Shown here piece after piece: positions 43,829-50,947 of a DNA stretch of 64,000 nt (positions within the stretch are counted from its first letter, which is position 1; each line of letters opens with the position of its first letter). The position numbers and the translations under genes were made by a program. Below the pieces are notes generated by a model. It saw nothing but the letters and a program-made list of their open reading frames with translations, did no database searches and was not told the DNA's origin. The stretch spans positions 434,001-498,000 of the forward strand of contig NZ_SLVB01000005.1 in the NCBI RefSeq assembly GCF_004341845.1. Reading direction: 5' to 3'. The DNA is from Novosphingobium sp. PhB165. GTDB lineage: Bacteria; Pseudomonadota; Alphaproteobacteria; Sphingomonadales; Sphingomonadaceae.

Positions 43829-44281
43829 TTGGGCCAGATCTTAACAGGGGGGGCTTCGCTGGAAGCCGCTGGGGGAGCAAAGGTCCTCATTGTCGAGGAC
43901 GAGTTCCTGGTCGCGCTCCAACTGGAGGACATTCTGTCCGACGGTGGGCACGCGGTGCTGGGAAGTTTCCCCGATGCGGCATCCGTGGCGATGCTCGGAG
44001 AGGCGCCCGACGTGGCGCTGGTCGACCTCAACTTGCGGGACGGGCTCACCGGCCCTGCCATCGCGCGCGAGATTGCGATCAAGTTCGGATCGCGGGTGAT
44101 CTACGTCACCGCCAATCCCGGCCAGATCGACTTGCCCGCGACGACGGCGGTAGGAGTGGTCCAGAAGCCGTTCTCGCGCGAGGCGATCCTTTCGGCGGTG
44201 GCCTATGCGCTCGCGGGGTGTCCCCCGGTCGGGCGGCCGCGTGAACTGGAACACCTGAACACGGCCCGAAACGCGGCCTGA
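43829..44281 (+). CDS. Single-domain response regulator
   Basis: About 150 residues comprising one receiver domain: KVLIVEDEFL, phosphoacceptor Asp in VALVDLNLRDG, Thr in IYVTANP and Lys in VQKPFSREA. No output domain is present, so it likely passes phosphate to or from a partner such as the nearby kinase or PhyR. No ATG precedes the receiver in frame; TTG 43829 with AAGGA upstream (43814-43818) is the best start. It lies 16 bases after ecfG2 and is probably in its operon. Confidence 0.75.
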   Translation: MGQILTGGASLEAAGGAKVLIVEDEFLVALQLEDILSDGGHAVLGSFPDAASVAMLGEAPDVALVDLNLRDGLTGPAIAREIAIKFGSRVIYVTANPGQIDLPATTAVGVVQKPFSREAILSAVAYALAGCPPVGRPRELEHLNTARNAA

Positions 44282-44362
44282 AAAGGGATACCGGCACTGC
44301 GCGAGCAGCGGGGTGGCGGCATAGTGTGGGGGCATTTCACTTCCGTTTTTGGGAGGCAGCCC

Positions 44363-44884
44363 ATGACTCTTTTCTTCACCAAGCCTTTTCGGGTTTCCCG
44401 CAAGCTGATGCTGGTGCCCGCATCCGTTATCGCACTGGCGGCAGCCAACGCAGGTGCCCAGATCCCGGGCGTTCCTTCGATGCCGAGTACATCCTCGATG
44501 CCAAGTACACCGTCGCTGCCTGGCACGCCCTCGCTGCCCGGCACGCCATCTTTGCCGAGCACGCCCTCTCTTCCCGGCACACCTTCGTTGCCCGGCGCCT
44601 CTTCGGCACTTCCCGATCTCTCGACGATGGGCGGCAGCAACGCGGCCGGCGTGCTCAGCTACTGCGCGAAGAACCAATTGGTCGACTCGGTCGAGGGTAA
44701 TTCCGTCGTTTCCAAGCTGACCCAGAAGCCAGACGTGTCACAGCAAGACAGCGGATACACGTCCGGGACGTCAGGGACGATACAGTCCGGCAGCGGTTCC
44801 AGCTTCTCGCTCGATCAGGCACCGCCGTCGGTTCGCAAGAAGGTCTGCGGCATGGTTCTCAAGCAATCGCGCTCGATGCTCTGA
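44363..44884 (+). CDS. DUF2501 family exported protein
   Basis: A 173-residue exported protein: signal peptide ending ALAAANAGAQ, a low-complexity region of PSTPSLPG-like repeats (about residues 35-80), and a C-terminal DUF2501 domain with NAAGVLSYCAKNQLVD and a second Cys near KKVCGMVLKQ, spaced for a disulfide. DUF2501 (YjjA-like) proteins have unknown function. ATG 44363 follows GGGAGGC. Codon-level 12- and 24-base repeats lie in 44470-44600. Confidence 0.8.
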   Translation: MTLFFTKPFRVSRKLMLVPASVIALAAANAGAQIPGVPSMPSTSSMPSTPSLPGTPSLPGTPSLPSTPSLPGTPSLPGASSALPDLSTMGGSNAAGVLSYCAKNQLVDSVEGNSVVSKLTQKPDVSQQDSGYTSGTSGTIQSGSGSSFSLDQAPPSVRKKVCGMVLKQSRSML

Positions 44885-44892
44885 AGAACTGC

Positions 44893-44940
44893 CCGGGTTA
44901 ATCTGAAAGCGCGTTTGCGCTTCAAATTAACCCGGTTTCG
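44893..44940. terminator. Two-way terminator hairpin overlapping a coding end
   Basis: CCGGGTTAAT (44893-44902) pairs with ATTAACCCGG (44926-44935), with an inner TGAAAGCGC/GCGCTTCA stem, then TTTCG rightward. The minus-strand gene's last codons lie inside it. Confidence 0.75.
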
Positions 44941-45386
44941 TGCTCGCCAATGCGGGCCGGGTCGATCGAGCCGCCGGTGGCAAGACGGAACACGCCCTTC
45001 AGGCTGGTGTCCACCGTCCAGACTTCGGCATCGTCGACCTCGAAGCGCAGCATGACTACGGCGGGATCGTCGCGCCCGCCGGGGAACCAGCTTTCGACAG
45101 CCTTGTTCCAGTGCGCGTTGCGCACGGCGGGGTCGGTTTCCTCGATCAGGGTCCCGGCGGCGCAGGCGAAGACTTCATGGTCGAGCGTCGCGACTTGCGC
45201 CATCGCTCGGCCGCCCTTGCCGATGCGGTTGTCCTTTCGACAAACGAACCAGACGGCGTGATGGGCTTCTTTGTCCAGGATTGCCGTCATGGGCTCGGCA
45301 TGGCCGTGCGAATTATCCAGCTTTATCATGGTGATCGGGCTGACGGCGAAGGCTTTCCAGAACGTCTCGCGCACATTGGAATCCAT
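44922..45386 (-). CDS. Pyridoxamine-oxidase-like general stress protein
   Basis: A 154-residue protein with the flavin-binding split-barrel fold seen in general stress protein 26-like members of the PNPOx family: TMIKLDNSHGHAEPMTAILD, ADHEVFACAAG-type strand and WNKAVESWFPGGRDDPAVVMLRF near the C-terminus. Such proteins bind flavin or related cofactors; substrate unknown. ATG at 45386 has GAGGAGG upstream. A perfect EcfG promoter lies at 45417-45442, so it belongs to the general stress regulon. Confidence 0.85.
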   Translation of the reverse strand: MDSNVRETFWKAFAVSPITMIKLDNSHGHAEPMTAILDKEAHHAVWFVCRKDNRIGKGGRAMAQVATLDHEVFACAAGTLIEETDPAVRNAHWNKAVESWFPGGRDDPAVVMLRFEVDDAEVWTVDTSLKGVFRLATGGSIDPARIGEHETGLI

Positions 45387-45702
45387 GACGATCCTCCTCT
45401 CATTTGCACAAAGTCAAACGCTGTGATGGCTACGGACGTTCCCGGATTGCCTCCCGTACGGCAAGAATACAGGAAAAGGGCGTTTGCGTGGAAGACGCGC
45501 TCGCAACATGAGTATCTGGGTAAGATACGGATATTATGGCGGCGGCGAGGTTGAATTACGCCGATCCATTCTTTTTCTATTCTCGGGTGTTGCCCGGCAC
45601 TTCATGGTCATCCGTTCGCGGGGCGTTGCCGCATTCCGGACAACCTCGCGGCCACTGGTGCGTTTGCACAGGACAAGCCGTTCAAAGCAGGACCATTGCC
45701 CG
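45387..45702. other. Divergent intergenic region before topoisomerase IB
   Basis: 316 bases with the EcfG promoter for the minus-strand stress gene, and an AT-richer stretch near 45520-45590 that could serve the topoisomerase. No second EcfG element was found for the rightward gene. Confidence 0.5.
45417..45442 (-). promoter_or_regulatory. EcfG promoter of the PNPOx-like stress gene
   Basis: On the minus strand: GGAAC (complement of 45438-45442), a 17-base spacer, CGTT (complement of 45417-45420). Start of transcription would fall about 25 bases before the ATG. Confidence 0.75.
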
Positions 45703-46701
45703 ATGCCGCGCCTGACTTTCGCCGATCCCGATGCCCCCGGCATCACCCGCAGCCGCACGCGCGCTGGGAAGTGGGCCTATTACGGCGCGGACGGCACGCG
45801 CATCATCGAGCGCGACGAGATCGACCGGCTCAACCGCATTGCCCTGCCGCCCGCCTATGTGGACTGCTGGTTCTCGCCCGAGGCCGAAGTTCACCTGCTG
45901 GCCACCGGCTTCGATGCGCGCGGGCGCAAGCAGTACCGTTATCACCCCGAGTGGCGCGCGGGCCGCGATGCGCGCAAGTTCGATCGTTGCGCTCCTTTCG
46001 GTCAGGCCCTGCCGATCCTGCGCGAGCGGGTGGCGCGGGATCTGGCGGGCGCCGGGCTGTGCCGGGAGCGGGCGGTGGCCTCGATTGTCGCGCTGCTCGA
46101 TGCGGAAGCGATCCGGATCGGCAACGAACGCTACGCCGCCACCAACAAGAGCTTCGGTGCGACCACACTGCGCATGCGCCATGCAAAGCTTCAGGGGCGC
46201 AAGTTGCGCCTGCGTTTTCGCGGCAAGCATGGAAAACTGCGCGAAGTGGTGAGCGCCGACCGTGCACTGGTTTCGTGTGTGCGGCGGATGCAGGACCTGC
46301 CGGGGCAGCACTTGTTCCAGTATCTCGATGACGAGGGCTGCGCGGTTCCGGTGGGTTCGCAAGACGTCAACGATTACCTCCACGAAACCATGGGCGAGGA
46401 CTTTTCGGCCAAGGACTTTCGTACATTCGCTGCCAGCACCATCGCGTTTGCGCGGCTCTGGGAGGAGCCGGGTACGAGCCTGAAAACGATGCTGGAGGAA
46501 GTGGCGGAGCGGCTGGGCAACACGCCCGCCATCGCGCGCAAGTCCTATGTCCACCCAGCGCTGATCGCGTTCGTGCGCAAGGCTGACCCGATGCCGGAAC
46601 TGCCCGCCCGGCTGCCGCGCCGCACGCAGTGGCTCACGCGCGAGGAGCGGGGGCTAATCGCTTTTCTGGAAGCGGCGCCGCCGGCGGCGAGTTGGGGGTA
46701 A
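45703..46701 (+). CDS. DNA topoisomerase IB (poxvirus type)
   Basis: A 332-residue type IB topoisomerase that relaxes supercoils by a 3'-phosphotyrosyl intermediate. N-terminal domain with AGKWAYYGADGTRI, then the catalytic domain including RIGNERYAATNKSFG, KLQGRKLRLRFRGKHGK and the catalytic Tyr282 in RKSYVHP. Length and order match bacterial TopIB. ATG 45703 has an AGCAGGACC ahead. This enzyme is optional in bacteria and common in sphingomonads and other aerobes. Confidence 0.93.
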   Translation: MPRLTFADPDAPGITRSRTRAGKWAYYGADGTRIIERDEIDRLNRIALPPAYVDCWFSPEAEVHLLATGFDARGRKQYRYHPEWRAGRDARKFDRCAPFGQALPILRERVARDLAGAGLCRERAVASIVALLDAEAIRIGNERYAATNKSFGATTLRMRHAKLQGRKLRLRFRGKHGKLREVVSADRALVSCVRRMQDLPGQHLFQYLDDEGCAVPVGSQDVNDYLHETMGEDFSAKDFRTFAASTIAFARLWEEPGTSLKTMLEEVAERLGNTPAIARKSYVHPALIAFVRKADPMPELPARLPRRTQWLTREERGLIAFLEAAPPAASWG

Positions 46702-46756
46702 ACGGCATCGCCTCGTCCCGCGCCATCGCCCAATTCCCCGTCATCGCTTCGTTCCA

Positions 46757-46892
46757 CGTCATCCTGAACTTGTTTCAGGATCCATTTCACGGCCTATCCC
46801 GGACGGCTGCGTGAATGGCGCGGCGGTGCGAGTTGCCGATAGAAGCACGGCGCAGGTGGCAAAATGGATCCTGAAACAAGTTCAGGATGACG
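46757..46892. repeat. Perfect-arm inverted repeat (CCTGAACTTGTTTCAGG family)
   Basis: Left arm from CGTCATCCTGAACTTGTTTC (46757) and right arm 46861-46892 (ATGGATCCTGAAACAAGTTC) are exact reverse complements over about 29 bases, separated by about 75 bases. Each arm also contains its own small palindrome. Confidence 0.85.
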
Positions 46893-46987
46893 GGGTTGGG
46901 GACGAGGTCTCGATTGACCAAATTCTGGCGATTGAGCGCACCGCAAGGGCAACCGGCGCTTCTCAATTGACCTCCTCTCCAAGCCCC

Positions 46988-47063
46988 GCTCAGGCTTAGC
47001 TTGTCGAAGCCCCCCGAGACGGGGCGCGAGGCTCCCCATCCTTCGACAGGCTCAGGATGAGCG
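46988..47063. repeat. REP-type inverted repeat (CTTCGACAGGCTCAG family)
   Basis: Left arm 46988-47009 (GCTCAGGCTTAGCTTGTCGA) and right arm CTTCGACAGGCTCAGGATGA (from 47041). Same family as the element between murC and murB. Confidence 0.8.
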
Positions 47064-47110
47064 TGTGCGGGAGGAGGGGAGGGGGCAGTAGGGCATCAGA
47101 TCACGCCCCA

Positions 47111-49669
47111 TCACCTCTTCGCAAGCTGCGCCAGCGCCGCCTTCACATCGCGCAGGCCATAAGGCTTGGTCACGATAGGAACGTTGCGGAAAACCTCCGC
47201 GAGCATCGAGCGTTCACCGTAACCGCTGGCGAAGATGAACGGAATGCCGCGCTCCGTCAGCGCGTGGGCGACGTCCTCGCTGGTGTCCTTGCCCAGATTG
47301 ACGTCGAGCATCGCAAAGGCAATCTCTCCGGAATGGACCATGTCCAGCGCATCGGCGACGGCGCCGGCAACGCGGCAATCCTCGAAGCCCAGATCGCGCA
47401 GCACGTCCTCCGCTTCCATAGCGATGATGACATTGTCCTCCACCACCAGGGCTGCGCCGATGCTGGCGGCGGAGAGCCCGCTTTCCTGTGCCGGATCGGA
47501 GCGCGGTTCGGCAAGCGGCACCGCCGGCGTCTCGAAGGCCGCGATATGCTCGGCCGGCAGCAGGAACCGGGCGTGCAATCCCTGCACGGGGAAGTCGACC
47601 GAGGCCGTTCCCCCCAATTCGTGCGGGATGGTGCGTTCGATGATCGTCGATCCGAAGCCCCGCCGGGTCGGCGGGCAGACTGGCGGGCCATCACTTTCGC
47701 GCCAGTCGACCTCCAGCGCTCCGTCGGCAACGCGGGCCAGCGCTACTGTCACGCAGCCGTGCGTGTCGGACAGAGCGCCATACTTGACCGAATTGGTCGT
47801 CAGCTCGTGGAACACCAGCGCCAGCGTGGTGAATGCGCCGGGCGCGATCAGCGCGTCGGGGCCGAGGATGCGCACACGGTCGGCGCTGTGTCCGGCATAG
47901 GCGGCCGCCTCGGTCCGGATCAGAGTGTAGAGCGAAGAGGGCGTCCAGTCCTTCTGCGTGACCTGATCGTGCGCGCGGGCGAGCGCGTGGATGCGGCTGC
48001 CGACAATCTCCGCGAACTCGTCGATGGTGCGTGCGCCTTCCTTGCTCTGCGTCACCAGCGCGCGGATCAGGTTGAGGATATTGCGCACGCGGTGGTTGAG
48101 TTCCGCGATCAACATGTCCTGCTGGCGGTTCGCCTGCTCGCGTTCGGCATGGGCGGAATCGGCCAGCCGCAGCACCACTTCGAGCAAAGTGACTCGAAGC
48201 GAATCCGCCGCCTGGATCTCGTCCTCGCTCCAGGAGTGGGACTGGCCCCGACGCTCTTCCTTCCAGATCTCGAAGCTCTTGCGCGGGGTGAGGCGCGGGC
48301 CGTTGGGGCCGAGTTCAATGGTCTTTTCCGGATTACCGGCCCAGTTCACCTCGCGCAGCTGCTCGCGGCGGAACAGCACGATGTAATCGCGCGGCGTGCG
48401 GCTGACGGGAAGGGCGAGCAGGCCCGCCGCCTTGTCCGCCCATTCGCCCGCGGGCTCGAAAATGCGGGCGATGGCGTCGGTCGACCAGACCGTGCTGGCG
48501 CCCGCGGTGTTGAGGAAGCGCGCAAGTTCGGCGAACTGCGCCTCGTCTGGAGTCGCGCCGCGGCTGACGAAGCGCCCGTCGACCCAGCCGACCGCGCCGT
48601 CGAAGGGGATGACGCGACCGATCGCCTCGCCGAAGTCCTCGAAAGCTTCCAGCAGCGAGCCGCCCCCGGCGACGCGGGCCATGATCTCGTCATGCAGCCG
48701 CGTCGAGGCGGAGCGGCGGGCGAGCGCGAAATCGGTTTCCTTCTGCTCCAGCAGATAAGCGAAGAATTCGCCGAACAGCTCGCTGGCGGTCCGCGCCGAG
48801 TAGGACAGCGTGAGCGGGGAATAGTGGTGGCAGGCCATCAGCCCCCAGAGCTTGCCCCGACGCATGATCGAAACCGACATCGATGCCTTCACGCCCATGT
48901 TGCGCAAGTATTCGACATGGATCGGCGAAACCGCGCGCAGGCCCGACATCGAAAGGTCCAGCGGATCGCCGCTGGGCCCGGTCGCCGGGTAGATCGGCAC
49001 GGTGGGATCGTCGATGTCGGAAATGATGCGCAGCAGGTTGCGCGCATAGAGCCGGCGCGCCTGTGCGGGAATGTCGGATGCGGGGAAGTGCATGCCCCGG
49101 AAGCTGTCCACCATGCCGTTCAGGCTTTCGGCGATCACTTCGCCGGCGCCGTCGGCCTCGAAGCGGTAGATCATCACGCGGTCGAACCCGGTGAGCGCGC
49201 GCATGTGCCGGGCGGCATTGGCGCAGAGCTGATCGAGCGACGGAGCCTCGCGCAGCCGCTCGATCATCGGCCGGACATAGCTGACGAAATCGCGCCGCCG
49301 CCCACTCTCGCGCGGTTCGATTTCAAGCACATAGGAACGGCCGGAGATATGCAGCGCCATGTCGAACAGGCGGCCATCGCCCATCAGATCGATTTCGAAG
49401 ATGCGCTCCACGCTCGATCCGCCGCCCAGGATCTGAAGCCGCGAGCGTACATCGTGCAGCGCGTCGGGCGAGAGGAACTGCGCGGCCGGCAGGCCGATCA
49501 GCGCATGCGGATCGAGGCCGAACAACGCTTCACAATTGAGCGAGGCGTGGTTGATGATCCAGTCGCTTGAAAACGAGACGAGCCAGCCGAAGCTCTGGAT
49601 GCGGCCGATTACGTGGATCGGCTCCAGATCGCATGTGTTGAGATCGACCGTCGGCGCGCCGTCAGCCAT
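47111..49669 (-). CDS. Bacteriophytochrome HWE-type kinase with C-terminal receiver
   Basis: An 852-residue red/far-red light sensor kinase. N-terminal Cys13 in NTCDLEPIHVIGRIQSFG fits the biliverdin attachment site; PAS (about 20-120), GAF with PASDIPAQARRLY (about 196-208), PHY (about 320-500). An HWE/HisKA_2-type transmitter follows with ELNHRVRNILNLI (about 521-533) and ELTTNSVKYGALS. A C-terminal receiver has phosphoacceptor Asp789 (AMLDVNLG) and the loop FIFASGYGE. It is soluble with no membrane helix. ATG 49669 lies just after three degenerate 15-bp repeats. Confidence 0.92.
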   Translation of the reverse strand: MADGAPTVDLNTCDLEPIHVIGRIQSFGWLVSFSSDWIINHASLNCEALFGLDPHALIGLPAAQFLSPDALHDVRSRLQILGGGSSVERIFEIDLMGDGRLFDMALHISGRSYVLEIEPRESGRRRDFVSYVRPMIERLREAPSLDQLCANAARHMRALTGFDRVMIYRFEADGAGEVIAESLNGMVDSFRGMHFPASDIPAQARRLYARNLLRIISDIDDPTVPIYPATGPSGDPLDLSMSGLRAVSPIHVEYLRNMGVKASMSVSIMRRGKLWGLMACHHYSPLTLSYSARTASELFGEFFAYLLEQKETDFALARRSASTRLHDEIMARVAGGGSLLEAFEDFGEAIGRVIPFDGAVGWVDGRFVSRGATPDEAQFAELARFLNTAGASTVWSTDAIARIFEPAGEWADKAAGLLALPVSRTPRDYIVLFRREQLREVNWAGNPEKTIELGPNGPRLTPRKSFEIWKEERRGQSHSWSEDEIQAADSLRVTLLEVVLRLADSAHAEREQANRQQDMLIAELNHRVRNILNLIRALVTQSKEGARTIDEFAEIVGSRIHALARAHDQVTQKDWTPSSLYTLIRTEAAAYAGHSADRVRILGPDALIAPGAFTTLALVFHELTTNSVKYGALSDTHGCVTVALARVADGALEVDWRESDGPPVCPPTRRGFGSTIIERTIPHELGGTASVDFPVQGLHARFLLPAEHIAAFETPAVPLAEPRSDPAQESGLSAASIGAALVVEDNVIIAMEAEDVLRDLGFEDCRVAGAVADALDMVHSGEIAFAMLDVNLGKDTSEDVAHALTERGIPFIFASGYGERSMLAEVFRNVPIVTKPYGLRDVKAALAQLAKR

Positions 49670-50061
49670 CGTTACCGATACCTCCGGCTGTATCCGGGGC
49701 GGCGGTATTCAGGGCGGCGGTACTCCGGGTGGTCTTGTGGTCGGTTTGCATCTGCTACTCGCTCTGGGCCTGCGCACTCTGGCCTATTGGCTCCCTGACG
49801 GAAAGGTCTGACAATTCCGTATCGTCGGAGTGTTTCTCCTTCCCGCTGCGCGGATCGTGCGGGAGCACTGGAGGGCGCTACCGCTCCGTAGCGTCTTACC
49901 CATCCGAACCGGTTCCGTCTGTCCACAAGTGCACGGAACCTTGCTCCGTTTGCCGGGTTGTCTGGCTCACGGCGGCTGGATCTGTCCGGCCGAAGAGTGG
50001 TGCCGTGCCCGGGAAACCCGGCCCGGTGCAGCACGTTAGCGAGCGAGTTCAGGAATTCGAC
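49670..50061. other. Divergent control region between phytochrome and Crp-type genes
   Basis: 392 bases. It contains three degenerate 15-bp repeats at 49691-49735. GGAAC at 49935 with GGTT at 49956 is a poor EcfG match. Open frames reading into the Crp gene are not conserved-looking. Confidence 0.5.
49691..49735. repeat. Three degenerate 15-bp direct repeats
   Basis: TATCCGGGGCGGCGG, TATTCAGGGCGGCGG and TACTCCGGGTGGTCT in tandem, ending 22 bases before the phytochrome ATG when read on its strand. May be a binding site or simple slippage. Confidence 0.5.
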
Positions 50062-50793
50062 ATGGACGTACAGACCGTTCAAGAGGACAGCGATCTTCTC
50101 GGGGCGCTGCGTCCCGGAGACCGGGCGCTGCTCGACCCTTATCTCGTCGACGTACGGCTGCGGGCGGGTGAGGTGATCTATCGACCGGGCGATCTGGTGG
50201 AATTCTGTTATCTGCCCCGCGGTGCGGCGGTCTGCTCCTACTTCGTGGAAATGGATAGCGGCATCGAGGTGGAAACCATTCTGGTCGGCCGCGAAGGGGC
50301 GCTGGGCGGGGTGGTCAGCATGGGCCATCTGCCGGCGTTTGCGCGGTCCGGGGTGCTTCACGCGGGGCGGTTTTGGCGCATTCCCAGCCGGCAGCTTGAG
50401 GAGATCAAGGACCGGTCTCCCGCCATCGCCAACTTGTTCGCGCGCTATGCGGACTGCGTGATGGCGCAAGTGTTCCAGTCGATCGCGTGCAACGCCGTCC
50501 ACACCATAGAACAGCGCGCGGCGCGCTGGCTGGGCGCGGCGGTGGACCGCATCGGGCGTGACGATGTGACGATGACGCAGGAGCAACTGGCGGCGATGAT
50601 GGGCATCGGTCGCAGCTATGCCAGCCGCGTGCTCCAGCGCTTCAAGCGCGAGGGGCTGCTGCGCACGCGGCGCGGCGGCATCACCATCCTCGATCGGACG
50701 GGGCTGAGCGACAAGGCCTGTTCGTGCAACGCGCAAGTGCGTAATCATTTCGATAAAGTGCTGGAAGGTGTGTACCCGCGCGAGGGTGGGTAA
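50062..50793 (+). CDS. Crp/Fnr family transcriptional regulator
   Basis: A 243-residue regulator: an N-terminal cyclic-nucleotide-binding-type beta barrel (about 15-135, with VIYRPGDLVEFCYLPRGAAV and VGREGALGG) and a C-terminal Crp helix-turn-helix (TMTQEQLAAMMGIGRSYASRVLQRFKREGLLR, about 170-205). It lacks the N-terminal cysteine cluster of Fnr-type oxygen sensors, though three Cys lie near the C-terminus (KACSCNAQ). The effector is unknown. ATG 50062 is preceded by CAGGA. It faces the cytochrome operon from the convergent side. Confidence 0.85.
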   Translation: MDVQTVQEDSDLLGALRPGDRALLDPYLVDVRLRAGEVIYRPGDLVEFCYLPRGAAVCSYFVEMDSGIEVETILVGREGALGGVVSMGHLPAFARSGVLHAGRFWRIPSRQLEEIKDRSPAIANLFARYADCVMAQVFQSIACNAVHTIEQRAARWLGAAVDRIGRDDVTMTQEQLAAMMGIGRSYASRVLQRFKREGLLRTRRGGITILDRTGLSDKACSCNAQVRNHFDKVLEGVYPREGG

Positions 50794-50850
50794 AAGGCGA
50801 TCCGCCTTGGGGCGCTGCGGCGCCTCCAAACCCCTGCGCCCCCAAACCTT

Positions 50851-50935
50851 CGTCATTGCGAGCGTAGCGAAGCAATCCAGAGGCGGTTTGCGCCGCTCTG
50901 GGTTGCCGCGTCGGCTTCGCCTCCTCGCAATGACG
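50851..50935. repeat. REP-type inverted repeat (CGTCATTGCGAG family)
   Basis: Begins CGTCATTGCGAGCGTAGCGA and ends CTCCTCGCAATGACG, the outer 12 bases being perfect complements. It lies between the convergent Crp gene and the cytochrome operon end. Confidence 0.85.
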
Positions 50936-50947
50936 ACGGGTGGGCGG

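Larger units (their letters stand above)
46702..47110. other. Repeat-filled intergenic region
   Basis: 409 bases between convergent topoisomerase IB and the bacteriophytochrome gene. It contains two different REP-type inverted repeats and no gene. Confidence 0.7.

Noticed and set aside
47057..49570. Long open frame (837 codons) on the plus strand opposite the bacteriophytochrome
   Set aside because: Its translation is Arg/His/Gly-rich with no domain features, as expected from the complement of a GC-rich gene; the minus strand carries all phytochrome and kinase motifs.
49935..49959. EcfG promoter for the Crp-type regulator
   Set aside because: GGAAC-N16-GGTT matches only partly and lacks the mirror symmetry seen at the two regulator gaps; too weak to claim.
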